Assembly (NCBI GenBank): GCA_035628135.1
Contig: DASPKM010000014.1
Span: 62,001-126,000, forward strand
Direction: 5' to 3'
DNA from: DASPKM01 sp035628135
GTDB taxonomy: Bacteria > Bacteroidota > Bacteroidia > Chitinophagales > Chitinophagaceae
DNA length: 64,000 nucleotides
Numbering within the stretch: the stretch's first letter is position 1; the number at the start of each line of letters is the position of its first letter. Under the pieces are notes generated by a model. It had not been told where the DNA came from, made no database searches, and was given only the letters and a program-made list of their open reading frames with translations. This document shows, one piece after another, positions 35,436-44,575 of this stretch. Made by a program: the position numbers and the translations under genes.

Positions 35436-36152
35436 ATGGAGCTTACTTATTACGGACATGCCTGCTTTGCAGTCACATTCAATAACATCAGGCTGTTATT
35501 CGATCCTTTCATTACCCACAATCCTTTAGAAGAGGCTAAAAAGATCGACGTGAACGCCATCCAGGCGGATTATATTCTTTTATCGCATGGTCACGCCGAC
35601 CATAGCCTGGATTGCATGAGCATTGCTCAGCGCACCGGCGCCACCGTGATCGGCATGGTAGAGATAACGGATTTCCTGGACAGCCAGGGCCTGGAGGCGC
35701 ATGGCATGAACATCGGGGGACAGGCCAATTTCAGGAATGGCAGCTTTACGCGGGAAAAGGGCGATTTTAAGGTAAAATGCGTGGTGGCCCAGCACTCATC
35801 CAGCATGCCGGTTGATAACAGCTATGCGGGCAGCCCGGTAGGATTTTTAGTTACCACAGACGAAGCGTCCTTTTATTACAGCGGCGATACGGGACTGACC
35901 ATGGACATGCAGCTTATCCCCCGTTGGGCAAAACTTAATTTCGCAGTGCTTCCCATAGGCGATAATTTCACGATGGGCCCCGAGGACGCATTGGAGTGCG
36001 CCAAAATGATCGAATGCAAGACCATTGTAGGCGTACATTATGATACTTATGCCCCGCTCATTCAAATAGATAAGGAATGGGCAAAAAATGTTTTCAACCA
36101 GGCAGGCTATGATCTGAAACTGCCTAAAATTGGGGAAACGATTACGATCTAA
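35436..36152 (+). CDS. MBL-fold metal-dependent hydrolase (UPF0173-type)
   Basis: 238 residues from ATG 35436 (MELTYYGHACFAVTFNN). The metallo-beta-lactamase signature LSHGHADHSLDC is present, with further His at VVAQHSSSMP and Asp at YYSGDTGLT. Length and start match the YtkL/UPF0173 group. The substrate is unknown. A TATTTTTG -7-like element lies at 35402-35409. It ends 29 nt before parA on the same strand, so co-transcription is possible. Confidence 0.88.
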   Translation: MELTYYGHACFAVTFNNIRLLFDPFITHNPLEEAKKIDVNAIQADYILLSHGHADHSLDCMSIAQRTGATVIGMVEITDFLDSQGLEAHGMNIGGQANFRNGSFTREKGDFKVKCVVAQHSSSMPVDNSYAGSPVGFLVTTDEASFYYSGDTGLTMDMQLIPRWAKLNFAVLPIGDNFTMGPEDALECAKMIECKTIVGVHYDTYAPLIQIDKEWAKNVFNQAGYDLKLPKIGETITI

Positions 36153-36181
36153 GCTTGTATCTTGGAACTTTTTGAACAACT

Positions 36182-36982
36182 ATGGCAAGAATTATCGGAG
36201 TAGCAAATCAGAAAGGAGGAGTTGGTAAAACCACCAGCGCCATTAACCTCGCGGCCAGCCTGGCCGTGCTGGAGTTCCGCACATTGCTGGTAGACGCAGA
36301 CCCGCAGGCAAACAGCACTACGGGGGTAGGGTTCGACCTGCACAACATCACCCAGAGCCTGTACGATTGCATGGTGAACGACGTGAGCGCAAAGGATGTG
36401 ATTTTAAAATCGGACGTTCCCAACCTCGACGTCATTCCTTCGCACATAGACCTCGTAGGCGCTGAAATTGAAATGATCAATTACCCCAACCGCGAAAGCG
36501 TATTGAAAAATATACTGGAACCCGTGCGCAACGATTATGAATTCATCATCATCGATTGCTCGCCTTCATTGGGACTGATCACTGTAAATGCGCTGACCGC
36601 ATCGGACGCTGTCATCGTTCCGGTTCAAACAGAATTTTTTGCATTGGAAGGATTGGGAAAATTGCTGAACACCATCAAGATCGTGCAAAGCCGGCTTAAT
36701 ACTTCGCTGCAAATTGAAGGCATATTGATGACCATGTACGACGGGCGGCTGCGACTGTGCAACCAGGTAGTGAGCGAGGTGCGCAAACATTTTGATGAGC
36801 TGGTGTTCAACACCATTATCCATCGCAATACCCGCATCAGCGAAGCGCCCAGTGTAGGCAAGCCCGTTATACTGTACGACGCTTACAGCAAAGGCGCCAT
36901 GAACTATTTAAACCTTGCCAAGGAAATCCTGCAAAAAAACAACATGACGAAAATAAAGCAGGAAGAACGTGTCCTGGAATAA
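36182..36982 (+). CDS. parA: Chromosome-partitioning ATPase ParA/Soj
   Basis: 266 residues. Deviant Walker A KGGVGKTTSAINLAASLA at residues 11-28, VDADPQANSTTGVG, and IIIDCSPSLGLITVNAL typical of ParA. Works with ParB-parS to segregate chromosome origins, with ATP-dependent nucleoid binding. ATG 36182. The stop codon abuts a short-word repeat array, and parB follows. Length fits chromosomal Soj-type proteins. I found no parS site by eye. Confidence 0.95.
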   Translation: MARIIGVANQKGGVGKTTSAINLAASLAVLEFRTLLVDADPQANSTTGVGFDLHNITQSLYDCMVNDVSAKDVILKSDVPNLDVIPSHIDLVGAEIEMINYPNRESVLKNILEPVRNDYEFIIIDCSPSLGLITVNALTASDAVIVPVQTEFFALEGLGKLLNTIKIVQSRLNTSLQIEGILMTMYDGRLRLCNQVVSEVRKHFDELVFNTIIHRNTRISEAPSVGKPVILYDAYSKGAMNYLNLAKEILQKNNMTKIKQEERVLE

Positions 36983-37056
36983 GTCATTGCGTCAATGGAT
37001 CATTTAGTGTTGATGATGCACTTAATGACTTACTGACCTAATGACCAAATGACTTT
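36983..37056. repeat. AATGACC short-word inverted array (class B, copy 2)
   Basis: The array starts directly after the parA stop codon. Left words are GTCATTGCGTCAATGG and ATCATTTA. Right words are CTTAATGACTTA, CTGACCTAATGACC and AAATGACTT. It ends just before the parB start at 37061. Compare 23083-23199 and 38643-38679. Confidence 0.65.
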
Positions 37057-37060
37057 AATT

Positions 37061-37978
37061 ATGACCAGTCCTAAACAAAATAAAGACGCACTCGGAAAAG
37101 GGATCCGCTCCCTGTTGCAGAGCATCGATTCGGACCTGAAAACATCCGCGGGAAGTTTAAAGCCCGCCATAGCCGAAGCAGCTACCGGCGTTTTGCGCAT
37201 TCCCCTCGAACAGATAGAAGCCAACCCGCGCCAGCCCCGCCACGATTTTGACGAACAGGCCTTGAAGGAACTGGCTGCGTCCATCAAAACATACGACATC
37301 ATTCAGCCGATTACCGTTTCAAAGCTGCCTTCGGGTAAGTACCGGCTTATAGCAGGCGAACGCCGTTTTCGCGCGGCAAAAATGGCGGGTTTGAAAGACA
37401 TCCCCGCTTACTTGCGCCACGCCAACGACGCAGAGCTACTGGAACTGGCCTTGCTGGAGAACCTGCAGCGCCAGGACCTGAACGCAATGGAAATTGCGCT
37501 TAGCTATAAGCGTATGATGGAAGAGCTGAGCTATACGCAGGAACAGGTTGCTGAACGCATGGGCAAGGAACGCACTACGGTTACCAACTACATCCGCCTG
37601 CTGAAGCTGCCACCCGATATACAAGTAGCAGTGCGCAATGGAAGCCTTAGCATGGGTCACGCAAGAGCGCTGGTGAATGTAGATACCATCGACAAGCAAT
37701 TGTATATTTTCCGCGAGGTGCAGGAAAAGGAGCTATCGGTAAGGCAAACAGAGGAGCTTGTACGAAAACTATACAAAGGTGAACCCGCTGTTAAAAATGC
37801 TGCGAAAAACCAGCTTCCGCCGGCTTACAAAAAAATTGAGGATAATTTAGCTTCGCATTTCAGCACCAGGGTAAGGATGCAGCACAACAAGAAAGGACAT
37901 GGCAGCATAACCCTGGAATATTATTCGCTGGAAGAATTGAACAAGCTGCTGGACCAGTTCGGCGTTTCCGGCAGTTGA
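37061..37978 (+). CDS. parB: Chromosome-partitioning protein ParB/Spo0J
   Basis: 305 residues from ATG 37061 (MTSPKQNKDALGKGIRSLLQ). An in-frame ATG at 37049 lies inside the repeat array and is less likely. ParB CTPase domain motifs are IEANPRQPRHDFDEQALKEL, ITVSKLPSGKYRLIAGERRF (GERR box) and ALLENLQRQDLNAMEIA. HTH region TQEQVAERMGKERTTVTNYI. The C-terminal dimerisation region follows. Partner of ParA upstream. Confidence 0.95.
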   Translation: MTSPKQNKDALGKGIRSLLQSIDSDLKTSAGSLKPAIAEAATGVLRIPLEQIEANPRQPRHDFDEQALKELAASIKTYDIIQPITVSKLPSGKYRLIAGERRFRAAKMAGLKDIPAYLRHANDAELLELALLENLQRQDLNAMEIALSYKRMMEELSYTQEQVAERMGKERTTVTNYIRLLKLPPDIQVAVRNGSLSMGHARALVNVDTIDKQLYIFREVQEKELSVRQTEELVRKLYKGEPAVKNAAKNQLPPAYKKIEDNLASHFSTRVRMQHNKKGHGSITLEYYSLEELNKLLDQFGVSGS

Positions 37979-37997
37979 TCCTCAAGCGGGCACATTT

Positions 37998-38660
37998 ATG
38001 AAATATACCAGAGCGGCTTTACTGTTCCTGTTGATTTTATTTTCAAAGGCAATGTTTGCTCAGCAACCTGATTCGCCCAGAGTACAAAAAGATACTTCCC
38101 TATTTGCAAAAGGTTTGCTGGATACAATTCCCAACAGGCAGGACACTGCTAAGCCCCGCCACAGCCCGCGCAAGGCCGCTATCCGCTCCGCCATCCTTCC
38201 CGGGTGGGGCCAGGCTTACAACAAAAAATACTGGAAGATACCGATCGTATATACAGCCATTGGCATTCCTGCTTACCTGTTTCTGGATAACCTTAAATGG
38301 TACCGGCGCACAAAGTATGCGTACCTGGTAGTATCTACCAATAGCACCAACACCGACAGCCTCAACCGCGTGCATCCCGAGCTAAGGCCATTTGTAGACC
38401 GCGGGTTCGGCAACGAGCTGTTGAATTACCGAAACGAGTTCAGGCGAAACGTAGACTATTCCGCTTTATTCTTCCTGTTGTTCTGGGGACTGAACATTGT
38501 AGACGCCAGCGTGGACGCGCACCTGAAAGATTTCAACGTAACACCCGACCTTAGCCTCAAAATAAAACCAGGCTATAGTCCTACGGGTAATACCTACGGG
38601 CTTAGTCTTGTATTCGATATCCATGATGGCAAGCCGAAATTGAAGTCATTGGGTCATTGA
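37998..38660 (+). CDS. DUF5683-domain membrane protein
   Basis: 220 residues. Signal peptide MKYTRAALLFLLILFSKAMFAQ, a disordered linker, then AIRSAILPGWGQAYNKKYWK, which is typical of DUF5683, and two hydrophobic segments (PIVYTAIGIPAYLFLD, ALFFLLFWGLNIVDASVDAH). In Bacteroidota this gene often sits between parB and dapB, as here. Function unknown. The last codons (LGH) and stop are part of a hairpin repeat. Confidence 0.82.
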   Translation: MKYTRAALLFLLILFSKAMFAQQPDSPRVQKDTSLFAKGLLDTIPNRQDTAKPRHSPRKAAIRSAILPGWGQAYNKKYWKIPIVYTAIGIPAYLFLDNLKWYRRTKYAYLVVSTNSTNTDSLNRVHPELRPFVDRGFGNELLNYRNEFRRNVDYSALFFLLFWGLNIVDASVDAHLKDFNVTPDLSLKIKPGYSPTGNTYGLSLVFDIHDGKPKLKSLGH

Positions 38661-38682
38661 CCCAATGACCCAATGACTTTTT
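38643..38682 (+). terminator. Perfect 17-bp hairpin of class B words with T-tail
   Basis: Left arm 38643-38659 and right arm 38663-38679 are exact complements around a 3-nt loop. They are built from AAGTCATT and GGGTCATTG words and followed by TTTTT (38678-38682). It overlaps the stop of the DUF5683 gene and should act as an intrinsic terminator before dapB. It is also class B repeat copy 3. Confidence 0.7.
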
Positions 38683-38709
38683 CCGACATCGACCAAAAAA
38701 CAACTTGCA

Positions 38710-39426
38710 ATGCGCATCGCCTTAATTGGTTACGGTAAAATGGGACAAGCTATCGAGGAGATAGCTTTGGAAAGAAACCATGAAATAGTTTTAAAGATTA
38801 CCATCGATAACCTGGAAGATTATACCGATACCAACCTGAAGAAGGCGGATATCGCTGTAGAATTTACGCATCCCGAGGCTGCATTCGACAATATCAAACG
38901 ATGCCTCGAACTGGGATTGCCCGTTGTATCGGGCACCACAGGCTGGCTGCACCGCTATGCCGAAGCAACGGCGATCTGTGAACAACAGCAAGGCGCGCTC
39001 CTGGTGGCCAGCAACTTCAGCATAGGGGTGAATATTTTTTTTGAAGTGAACAAGCGCCTTGCAGATTTAATGTCAAAGCACAGCGACTACGAAGTGTCAC
39101 TCGAAGAAATTCATCATACACAAAAGAAAGACGCACCCAGCGGCACAGCCATCACATTGGCAGAGCAAATCCTGGAAAGGATCGATCGCAAGAAGAAATG
39201 GGTCAACCACCTTAGTGATAATGTCGATGAATTGGAGATCATCAGCGAACGCATCGATCCTGCTCCTGGCACGCACAAGGTAAAATACCAATCTTCCATC
39301 GACGATATCGACATCATTCATACAGCGCACAACCGCAAAGGATTTGCGGCCGGCGCAGTGCTCGCCGCGGAATACATCGTTTCCCGCAAAGGCGTTTTTA
39401 CAATGAAAGACGTGTTGGGATTGTAA
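38710..39426 (+). CDS. dapB: 4-hydroxy-tetrahydrodipicolinate reductase
   Basis: 238 residues. NAD(P)H-dependent step of the diaminopimelate/lysine pathway, supplying peptidoglycan precursor. Rossmann start IALIGYGKMGQAIEE, VEFTHPEA, SGTTGW, FSIGVNIFFEVNK, and the signature EIHHTQKKDAPSGTA. Slightly shorter than the E. coli enzyme (273), as usual in Bacteroidota. ATG 38710. Converges on the DUF3078 gene with a 4-nt gap. Confidence 0.96.
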   Translation: MRIALIGYGKMGQAIEEIALERNHEIVLKITIDNLEDYTDTNLKKADIAVEFTHPEAAFDNIKRCLELGLPVVSGTTGWLHRYAEATAICEQQQGALLVASNFSIGVNIFFEVNKRLADLMSKHSDYEVSLEEIHHTQKKDAPSGTAITLAEQILERIDRKKKWVNHLSDNVDELEIISERIDPAPGTHKVKYQSSIDDIDIIHTAHNRKGFAAGAVLAAEYIVSRKGVFTMKDVLGL

Positions 39427-39430
39427 GGAT

Positions 39431-40357
39431 TTAATATTTCACCAAAACCCCCACTCCTACCAGCGATTTTACCTGTATCCTTGCCGCGTTACGGTTAGGA
39501 CCGAACAGCTGAACATTGTCATCGTAAATCAGGTCGAGGCTCCAGGTAGCAGACAATATCCTGGATAATTTCACTGCAAAGAGGTTGGTCATAAAAACAT
39601 CTACGTTTTTTGGTTCGTCCCTATAGTTGGAGAACAAATCGAGACGGCCTTTATAACTGACGGTCTTCGTAAAATCGGTCAGGTAGTTCATCGTCAGGAA
39701 GGCGCCTATTTCTGTCCTGCTGTTTTGGCCGGGCTCAACACCGTACAATCCTCTTGCGGCCAGCGAATCGTCTTTCACAATCACCCAACGGACCGTTGCG
39801 GGCGATATAAAAAAAGAAAGGTTGGGGCGAGGTTTAAAATCAAGGCCGGGGCTTAGAAGGATATACGCAGGCGACAGGAAAGCAGACGTCAGCATTCGTG
39901 TTTGTCCGTCGTAAGTGTATCCCTTAAACAATTGAGAACGAAAATTAAAAAGTCCGCCGACGTTGAGCTTATCATTCAGCGCATAACCATATTTGGAAAG
40001 CAGGTCGATGCGGTCATCATTTTTGCGGCTGCCGAGACTGGTTGTCTTAATATAACCCAGGTTGAGGTCGAAAGTATTATCCCAACTATGCCGGTCCCTC
40101 TTGTAAAAAGCGAACAGGCTGGCGAGCCCGTTGACCGATAGCGAAAAATCGTCGCCACCCGCGGCCCAGTTGCTCAGTGAGCCCTGGGCAATGTTGATCC
40201 CAAGCGTAGCGCCTTTCCTCCAGATCTGTTGGGTGGTATCGTTCGGGTCTTTTTTAATGCCTGTTTCGGAATCGGACTTTAGTTTTCTAATGGTTTCATC
40301 TTGTGCGGTCAGGTTCAGGGCAAGCATTAAGCCAATGCAGAGTAATAAATGCTTCAT
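39431..40357 (-). CDS. DUF3078-domain outer-membrane protein
   Basis: 308 residues with signal peptide MKHLLLCIGLMLALNLTAQ. The motif NIAQGSLSNWAAGGDDFSLS followed by repeated aromatic strands (RHSWDNTFDLNLGYIKT) is the DUF3078 pattern. Ends in LVGVGVLVKY. Barrel-like, function unknown. ATG 40355-40357. Confidence 0.85.
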   Translation of the reverse strand: MKHLLLCIGLMLALNLTAQDETIRKLKSDSETGIKKDPNDTTQQIWRKGATLGINIAQGSLSNWAAGGDDFSLSVNGLASLFAFYKRDRHSWDNTFDLNLGYIKTTSLGSRKNDDRIDLLSKYGYALNDKLNVGGLFNFRSQLFKGYTYDGQTRMLTSAFLSPAYILLSPGLDFKPRPNLSFFISPATVRWVIVKDDSLAARGLYGVEPGQNSRTEIGAFLTMNYLTDFTKTVSYKGRLDLFSNYRDEPKNVDVFMTNLFAVKLSRILSATWSLDLIYDDNVQLFGPNRNAARIQVKSLVGVGVLVKY

Positions 40358-40478
40358 GGTAAACTTTTTTGCGGTTTAGAAGGTATGCCTGGAATAAGTT
40401 GTGGAATTTCTTCCGCAAACTCTTAAGCAATACGGCAACAACCATACACTAGTTAAAATTCCATGCTAGAAAATAAAA

Positions 40479-40515
40479 AACGGAAGGATTAATGAGATCC
40501 TTCCGTCCGAGAATA
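40479..40515 (-). terminator. Rho-independent terminator of the lipoprotein gene 40537-41040
   Basis: A perfect 9-bp stem (40491-40499 with 40507-40515) is followed on the minus strand by TTTTTTATTTT. Confidence 0.78.
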
Positions 40516-40536
40516 GGGTACAGGTTGATGTTTTAA

Positions 40537-41040
40537 TTATTGTACGCGCGCATATTTAGAGTACAGCTTAGAACCACTGGGCCCATCAACATAGACTGTA
40601 AAGAAGCCGTTATCAAATTCATGTAATTTATATTCCAGGGGGGCATACATGTAGTCGACAAATGTTACCGATACATCCTGTCCCTTTGCTGCTACCGAGT
40701 ACGATCCATTGATGGTCGCAGCATCGTTGCCCGAAATTCTATCTGTCTTTTGGCTAATGCTCAGCGCTCCGTTCGCACCGAAAAAATATTCATCGTCTTT
40801 AACATGCACTTTTACATAAGGCCACAGATCTGTTTCAGATTTTACATCAGCATCGTTGGTGATGTAATCGATCGGCTTGTCGGCGTAAAAAGAAACAAGC
40901 ATATACTTGTTCGCCTGGATCACTGTCTGGAAGTCGGTAGCACGTTGTTTTGCCGCGCTGTCTTCTTCGCTAACCGATTTATTGCAAGCCATCCCAACCC
41001 AGGTTATACCAATAAAAAGGACAAAGTAAAGCTTTCGCAT
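40537..41040 (-). CDS. Hypothetical lipoprotein
   Basis: 167 residues with lipobox signal MRKLYFVLFIGITWVGMACNK (Cys about residue 19). The mature domain is beta-rich, with DFQTVIQANKYMLVSFYADK and KDDEYFFGANGALSISQKTD, and resembles lipocalin-like small lipoproteins of Bacteroidota. Role not predictable. It has its own terminator. ATG 41038-41040. Confidence 0.75.
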   Translation of the reverse strand: MRKLYFVLFIGITWVGMACNKSVSEEDSAAKQRATDFQTVIQANKYMLVSFYADKPIDYITNDADVKSETDLWPYVKVHVKDDEYFFGANGALSISQKTDRISGNDAATINGSYSVAAKGQDVSVTFVDYMYAPLEYKLHEFDNGFFTVYVDGPSGSKLYSKYARVQ

Positions 41041-41247
41041 ACGTACGAAGTTTTATGGTTATAATTTGATTCGCCTTCTGTAAGAGGTAGATCAACCTGA
41101 GGGTTTTCGGGGGATGGATTTCAGATAAGTAAGCACAAAAACAGATATGCGAAAACAATGCCACAGTAAAAAATACCTCACCCCATGATGGTAACCATTA
41201 TACCCAAATATGTTTTTTGTACCTTCCGTTTTATCTAAATCATTGTT

Positions 41248-41991
41248 ATGAAACGACTCATGTTTTTCGTGCTTGGTATTTTTACGATTCCCGTATTTTC
41301 TGCACGCGCACAACAGGCAGGCGATCCAAAATCCACAGAAGTTTGGGAACCGATCCCCAAAATGGTGAATCCAGGCAAACAAGATCATCAGCCGCCATCC
41401 GATGCGATTGTTTTATTCAATGGAAAAGATTTATCTGAGTGGACAACGATGAAAGGAGAACGAGCGCAATGGAATGTTCGTGACAATTCCATGATCGTAA
41501 CGAAAGGAACTGGAAACATACGCACTAAAAGATCTTTCGGCGATTGCCAATTGCACATCGAATGGCAAGCTCCTGCAGTAATAGAAAGCGAAGGACAGGG
41601 GCGCGGCAACAGCGGAGTTTTCCTAATGGGAATGTACGAAGTACAAATACTGGATTCGTACAACAACCGCACTTACAGCAATGGCCAGGCGGGAAGTTTG
41701 TACAAACAACACATCCCATTGGTAAATGCCAGCAGGCCGCCCGGCGAATGGCAGTCGTATGATATCATTTTTACGGCGCCCCGTTTTAACAGCGACGGCA
41801 GCTTGCAATCACCCGCATACTGCACCGTGTTTCATAACGGCGTGCTTATTCAAAATCATGTGGAGCTAAAAGGCGGCACAGTATACATCGGCCCGCCTTC
41901 TTATAAAAAACATGCGGAAAAAGAACCGCTGATGTTACAGGACCATGGAAATCCTGTGCAGTTCAGGAATATCTGGATCAGGGAATTATAA
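41248..41991 (+). CDS. DUF1080 (3-keto-disaccharide hydrolase-type) secreted protein
   Basis: 247 residues with signal peptide MKRLMFFVLGIFTIPVFSARAQ. The concanavalin-like DUF1080 fold is recognisable from IVLFNGKDLSEWTTM, GDCQLHIEWQAP, GRGNSGVFLMGMYEVQILDS, HNGVLIQNHVELKG and PVQFRNIWIREL. Members cleave 3-keto-glycosides or bind glycans outside the cytoplasm. It may act with Gfo/Idh oxidoreductases such as 4218-5336, but there is no local operon to support that. ATG 41248. Confidence 0.88.
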   Translation: MKRLMFFVLGIFTIPVFSARAQQAGDPKSTEVWEPIPKMVNPGKQDHQPPSDAIVLFNGKDLSEWTTMKGERAQWNVRDNSMIVTKGTGNIRTKRSFGDCQLHIEWQAPAVIESEGQGRGNSGVFLMGMYEVQILDSYNNRTYSNGQAGSLYKQHIPLVNASRPPGEWQSYDIIFTAPRFNSDGSLQSPAYCTVFHNGVLIQNHVELKGGTVYIGPPSYKKHAEKEPLMLQDHGNPVQFRNIWIREL

Positions 41992-41995
41992 ATCA

Positions 41996-42955
41996 CTATT
42001 TATTTATCAGGGAAGTGTCCAGGTTCTCGAACATATCTTTTGTCATTTTCTCCAGGTCATATTCATGTTGCCATCCCCAATCTTTGCGCGCAAAGCTATC
42101 GTCGATGCTTTGCGGCCAACTATCGGCTATATGTTGCCGGTAGTCGGGTTGATAGTTAATAGTAAACCCAGGGATGTGTTTGCGGATGGCCTCTGCCACT
42201 TCCTTTGGAGAAAAGCTCATGGCGGCCAGGTTATACGAAGTGCGGATAGAAACTTTATCGGCCGGCGCTTCCATCAGCTCGATGGTTGCCCTGATGGCAT
42301 CCGGCATATACATCATGGGCAGGTAAGTATCTTCCTTTAAAAAACTGGTATATTTTTTATTTTCCAGCGCTTCATAATAAATCTCCACCGCATAATCTGT
42401 AGTACCGCCGCCCGGCGCCGATTTATAACTGATGAGGCCGGGATAGCGGATGCTGCGTACGTCTACACCATACCGTTGGAAATAATAATTGCACCAGAAC
42501 TCCCCGGCGTATTTACTGATACCGTACACGGTGGTAGGCTCGATAATAGTTTGCTGCGGACAGGCTTGCTTGGGCGAAGTGGGACCAAACACCGCGATAC
42601 TGCTGGGCCAGTATACCTTGCGCAATTTCTCTTCCCGCGCGATGTCCAGCACGTTCAGCAGGCTCTGCATGTTGAGGTGCCAAGCCAGGCCCGGATTTTT
42701 TTCGCCGGTGGCGGATAAGATGGCCGCCAGCAAATAGATCTGAGTGATGTTCTGGCGTATTACCTGCACGTGCAGCATTTCCTTGTTCATTACGTCGAGG
42801 CTCACGTAGGGGCCGGTGCCCTTGAGCAGGTCGTTTTCTTCCCGCAGGTCCGAAGCTATTACATTGTTATTGCCGTAGAGTTTGCGGAGCGCCAGTGTAA
42901 GCTCCACTCCTATTTGTCCCGAAGCGCCGATGATAAGTATCTTTTCTTTTGCCAT
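41996..42955 (-). CDS. L-threonine 3-dehydrogenase, SDR type
   Basis: 319 residues. NAD-dependent oxidation of threonine to 2-amino-3-ketobutyrate, the first step of threonine breakdown to glycine. Extended-SDR features are ILIIGASGQIGVELT, LAAILSATGEKNP, PSSIAVFGP, YGISKYAGE (Tyr-xxx-Lys) and the diagnostic RYPGLISYKSAPGGGTTDYA of short-chain threonine dehydrogenases. ATG 42953-42955. Divergent from the DUF4403 gene. The partner kbl is not in the window. Confidence 0.9.
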   Translation of the reverse strand: MAKEKILIIGASGQIGVELTLALRKLYGNNNVIASDLREENDLLKGTGPYVSLDVMNKEMLHVQVIRQNITQIYLLAAILSATGEKNPGLAWHLNMQSLLNVLDIAREEKLRKVYWPSSIAVFGPTSPKQACPQQTIIEPTTVYGISKYAGEFWCNYYFQRYGVDVRSIRYPGLISYKSAPGGGTTDYAVEIYYEALENKKYTSFLKEDTYLPMMYMPDAIRATIELMEAPADKVSIRTSYNLAAMSFSPKEVAEAIRKHIPGFTINYQPDYRQHIADSWPQSIDDSFARKDWGWQHEYDLEKMTKDMFENLDTSLINK

Positions 42956-43034
42956 TCCGGTTTTCGCGTTTAACTTTTAACTTACGAAAGTAAGCAACAT
43001 TATTATTTTCGCACCTGTGTTAACCTCCCTATTC

Positions 43035-44468
43035 ATGATGAAAAAATATTCCGGCGCCGTTTTGATCGTTTGCATGGCATACGCCATGATATTGCTCACG
43101 GGCTGCCCGAGCTCGAGAAAAACCACGGTATCCGCACCCGTTACCGTTTCCAACATCAACGATTCGCTGCCACCCCTACCGGTTTCGGAGATCGATATTC
43201 CCATCAAAATATACATACGCCCCTTGCTGTCGAAAGCTGAAACACTGGTACCGAAAGAATTTACTTCTGACAAATGGCCAGACTATACGCAAGCGTCGTG
43301 CGATTTTCGCTACAAATACCGGTTTGTACGTGGGGGGCTTACATTCGGGGTTGCCAATAACCAGGTAGCCATTGGTTTCGGCGGCGACTACCAGATTGCG
43401 GGCAGCCGCTCCATTTGCGCATTCGACAGACCCGTGTCGCCCTGGGTCTCGGGCAGTTGCGGGTTTGGCAATGAGCCAATGCGCAAGGTGAGCATTGCAC
43501 TTAGCTCCAATGTTTCTTTTTTACCTACTTATAAAGTAAAAACGCTTACACAGCTTTCGCAGCTAACACCCATCGACAGATGCCATGTCACGCTGTTCAA
43601 CAACGATATGACGACCGAAGTAATGGACAGCATCCGCGCGTCCATTGCAGCCTTCACGCATACCTTCGATTCAACGGTGGCGGCATTGGACTTCAGCAAT
43701 ATCCTGAAAATGGTTTCTGAAAAAAGCAGCCGCAAGATCATGCTTAGCAAATATGGGTTTTTGCAGGTAAAGCCCATGAGCGTACGCGTTAGTCCAATGC
43801 TGTTGCTGAAAGATACATTGATGATGACCGCGGGTGTTTCAGGCTATGCGGAATTGACTTCCGATACCACCGAACTGGCCACGATCAATAGTTTTCCAGC
43901 ATTGCAAACCATGGCGGGAAGAGACGGCGTTTCCATTTATGCCAACACGCATTACGACTATGCCTTTCTTTCAAAGATCATTACCGATACGATAAAGGAC
44001 AAGGCTTTCGATATAGAGGGAAGGACTTTCGTGATCAAGAACATCGACATACGCGGAAGCGGCAACCGGCAATTAGAGATCAGGATAGATTTTGCTGGAA
44101 GCAAAAAAGGAAGGTTTATTTTATATGGCACGCCGGTGCTGGACGTGGAAAAGCAAACCATTTCCATTCCCGATATCAATTATGGAATAGAAACCCGCGA
44201 TATTGTGCTGAACGTAGGCGAGAAACTGTTCCGCAACCGCATTATCAATTCATTAAAAGAAAAAGCTTTTTTGGACCTGCCTTCGCTGATAACCAAAACC
44301 AGGCCCCAGTTGGAGGCGCAATTGAACAGGAAAATGAATGCACGTTTCAGCACGCGGGGCCGCCTGCACGACGTACGGATCACCGGCCTGGCCACCGGTA
44401 AAAATGTATTGCACCTGCAAACCTATATCAGGGCGAATATCCAGCTGGTAGCCACGGGTGACTGGTAA
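43035..44468 (+). CDS. DUF4403-family lipoprotein
   Basis: About 477 residues. Lipobox signal (VCMAYAMILLTGCPSS). The long beta-rich region has TQASCDFRYKYRFVRGGLTF, FSTRGRLHDVRITG and similar segments typical of DUF4403, a SMP/BPI-like lipid-binding-type fold by analogy. ATG 43035 or 43038, with a GTG at 43017 less likely. Probably sits in the envelope. Function unknown. Confidence 0.8.
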   Translation: MMKKYSGAVLIVCMAYAMILLTGCPSSRKTTVSAPVTVSNINDSLPPLPVSEIDIPIKIYIRPLLSKAETLVPKEFTSDKWPDYTQASCDFRYKYRFVRGGLTFGVANNQVAIGFGGDYQIAGSRSICAFDRPVSPWVSGSCGFGNEPMRKVSIALSSNVSFLPTYKVKTLTQLSQLTPIDRCHVTLFNNDMTTEVMDSIRASIAAFTHTFDSTVAALDFSNILKMVSEKSSRKIMLSKYGFLQVKPMSVRVSPMLLLKDTLMMTAGVSGYAELTSDTTELATINSFPALQTMAGRDGVSIYANTHYDYAFLSKIITDTIKDKAFDIEGRTFVIKNIDIRGSGNRQLEIRIDFAGSKKGRFILYGTPVLDVEKQTISIPDINYGIETRDIVLNVGEKLFRNRIINSLKEKAFLDLPSLITKTRPQLEAQLNRKMNARFSTRGRLHDVRITGLATGKNVLHLQTYIRANIQLVATGDW

Positions 44469-44575
44469 GCGGAAAACCATTCACAAAGGCAACCTGTTAT
44501 CCCCATTTTGCGTATTAAATCCCCGGATGAGAGATTTTTCGTATATTAAAGTTGCGACTTTAAGGTCCGTTCCAT

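Noticed and set aside
36182..37978. Plasmid partition locus
   Set aside because: DUF5683 and dapB next to parAB is the usual chromosomal arrangement, and all surrounding genes are core metabolism.
43017..43034. GTG start for the DUF4403 gene
   Set aside because: The signal peptide reads better from ATG 43035 or 43038.
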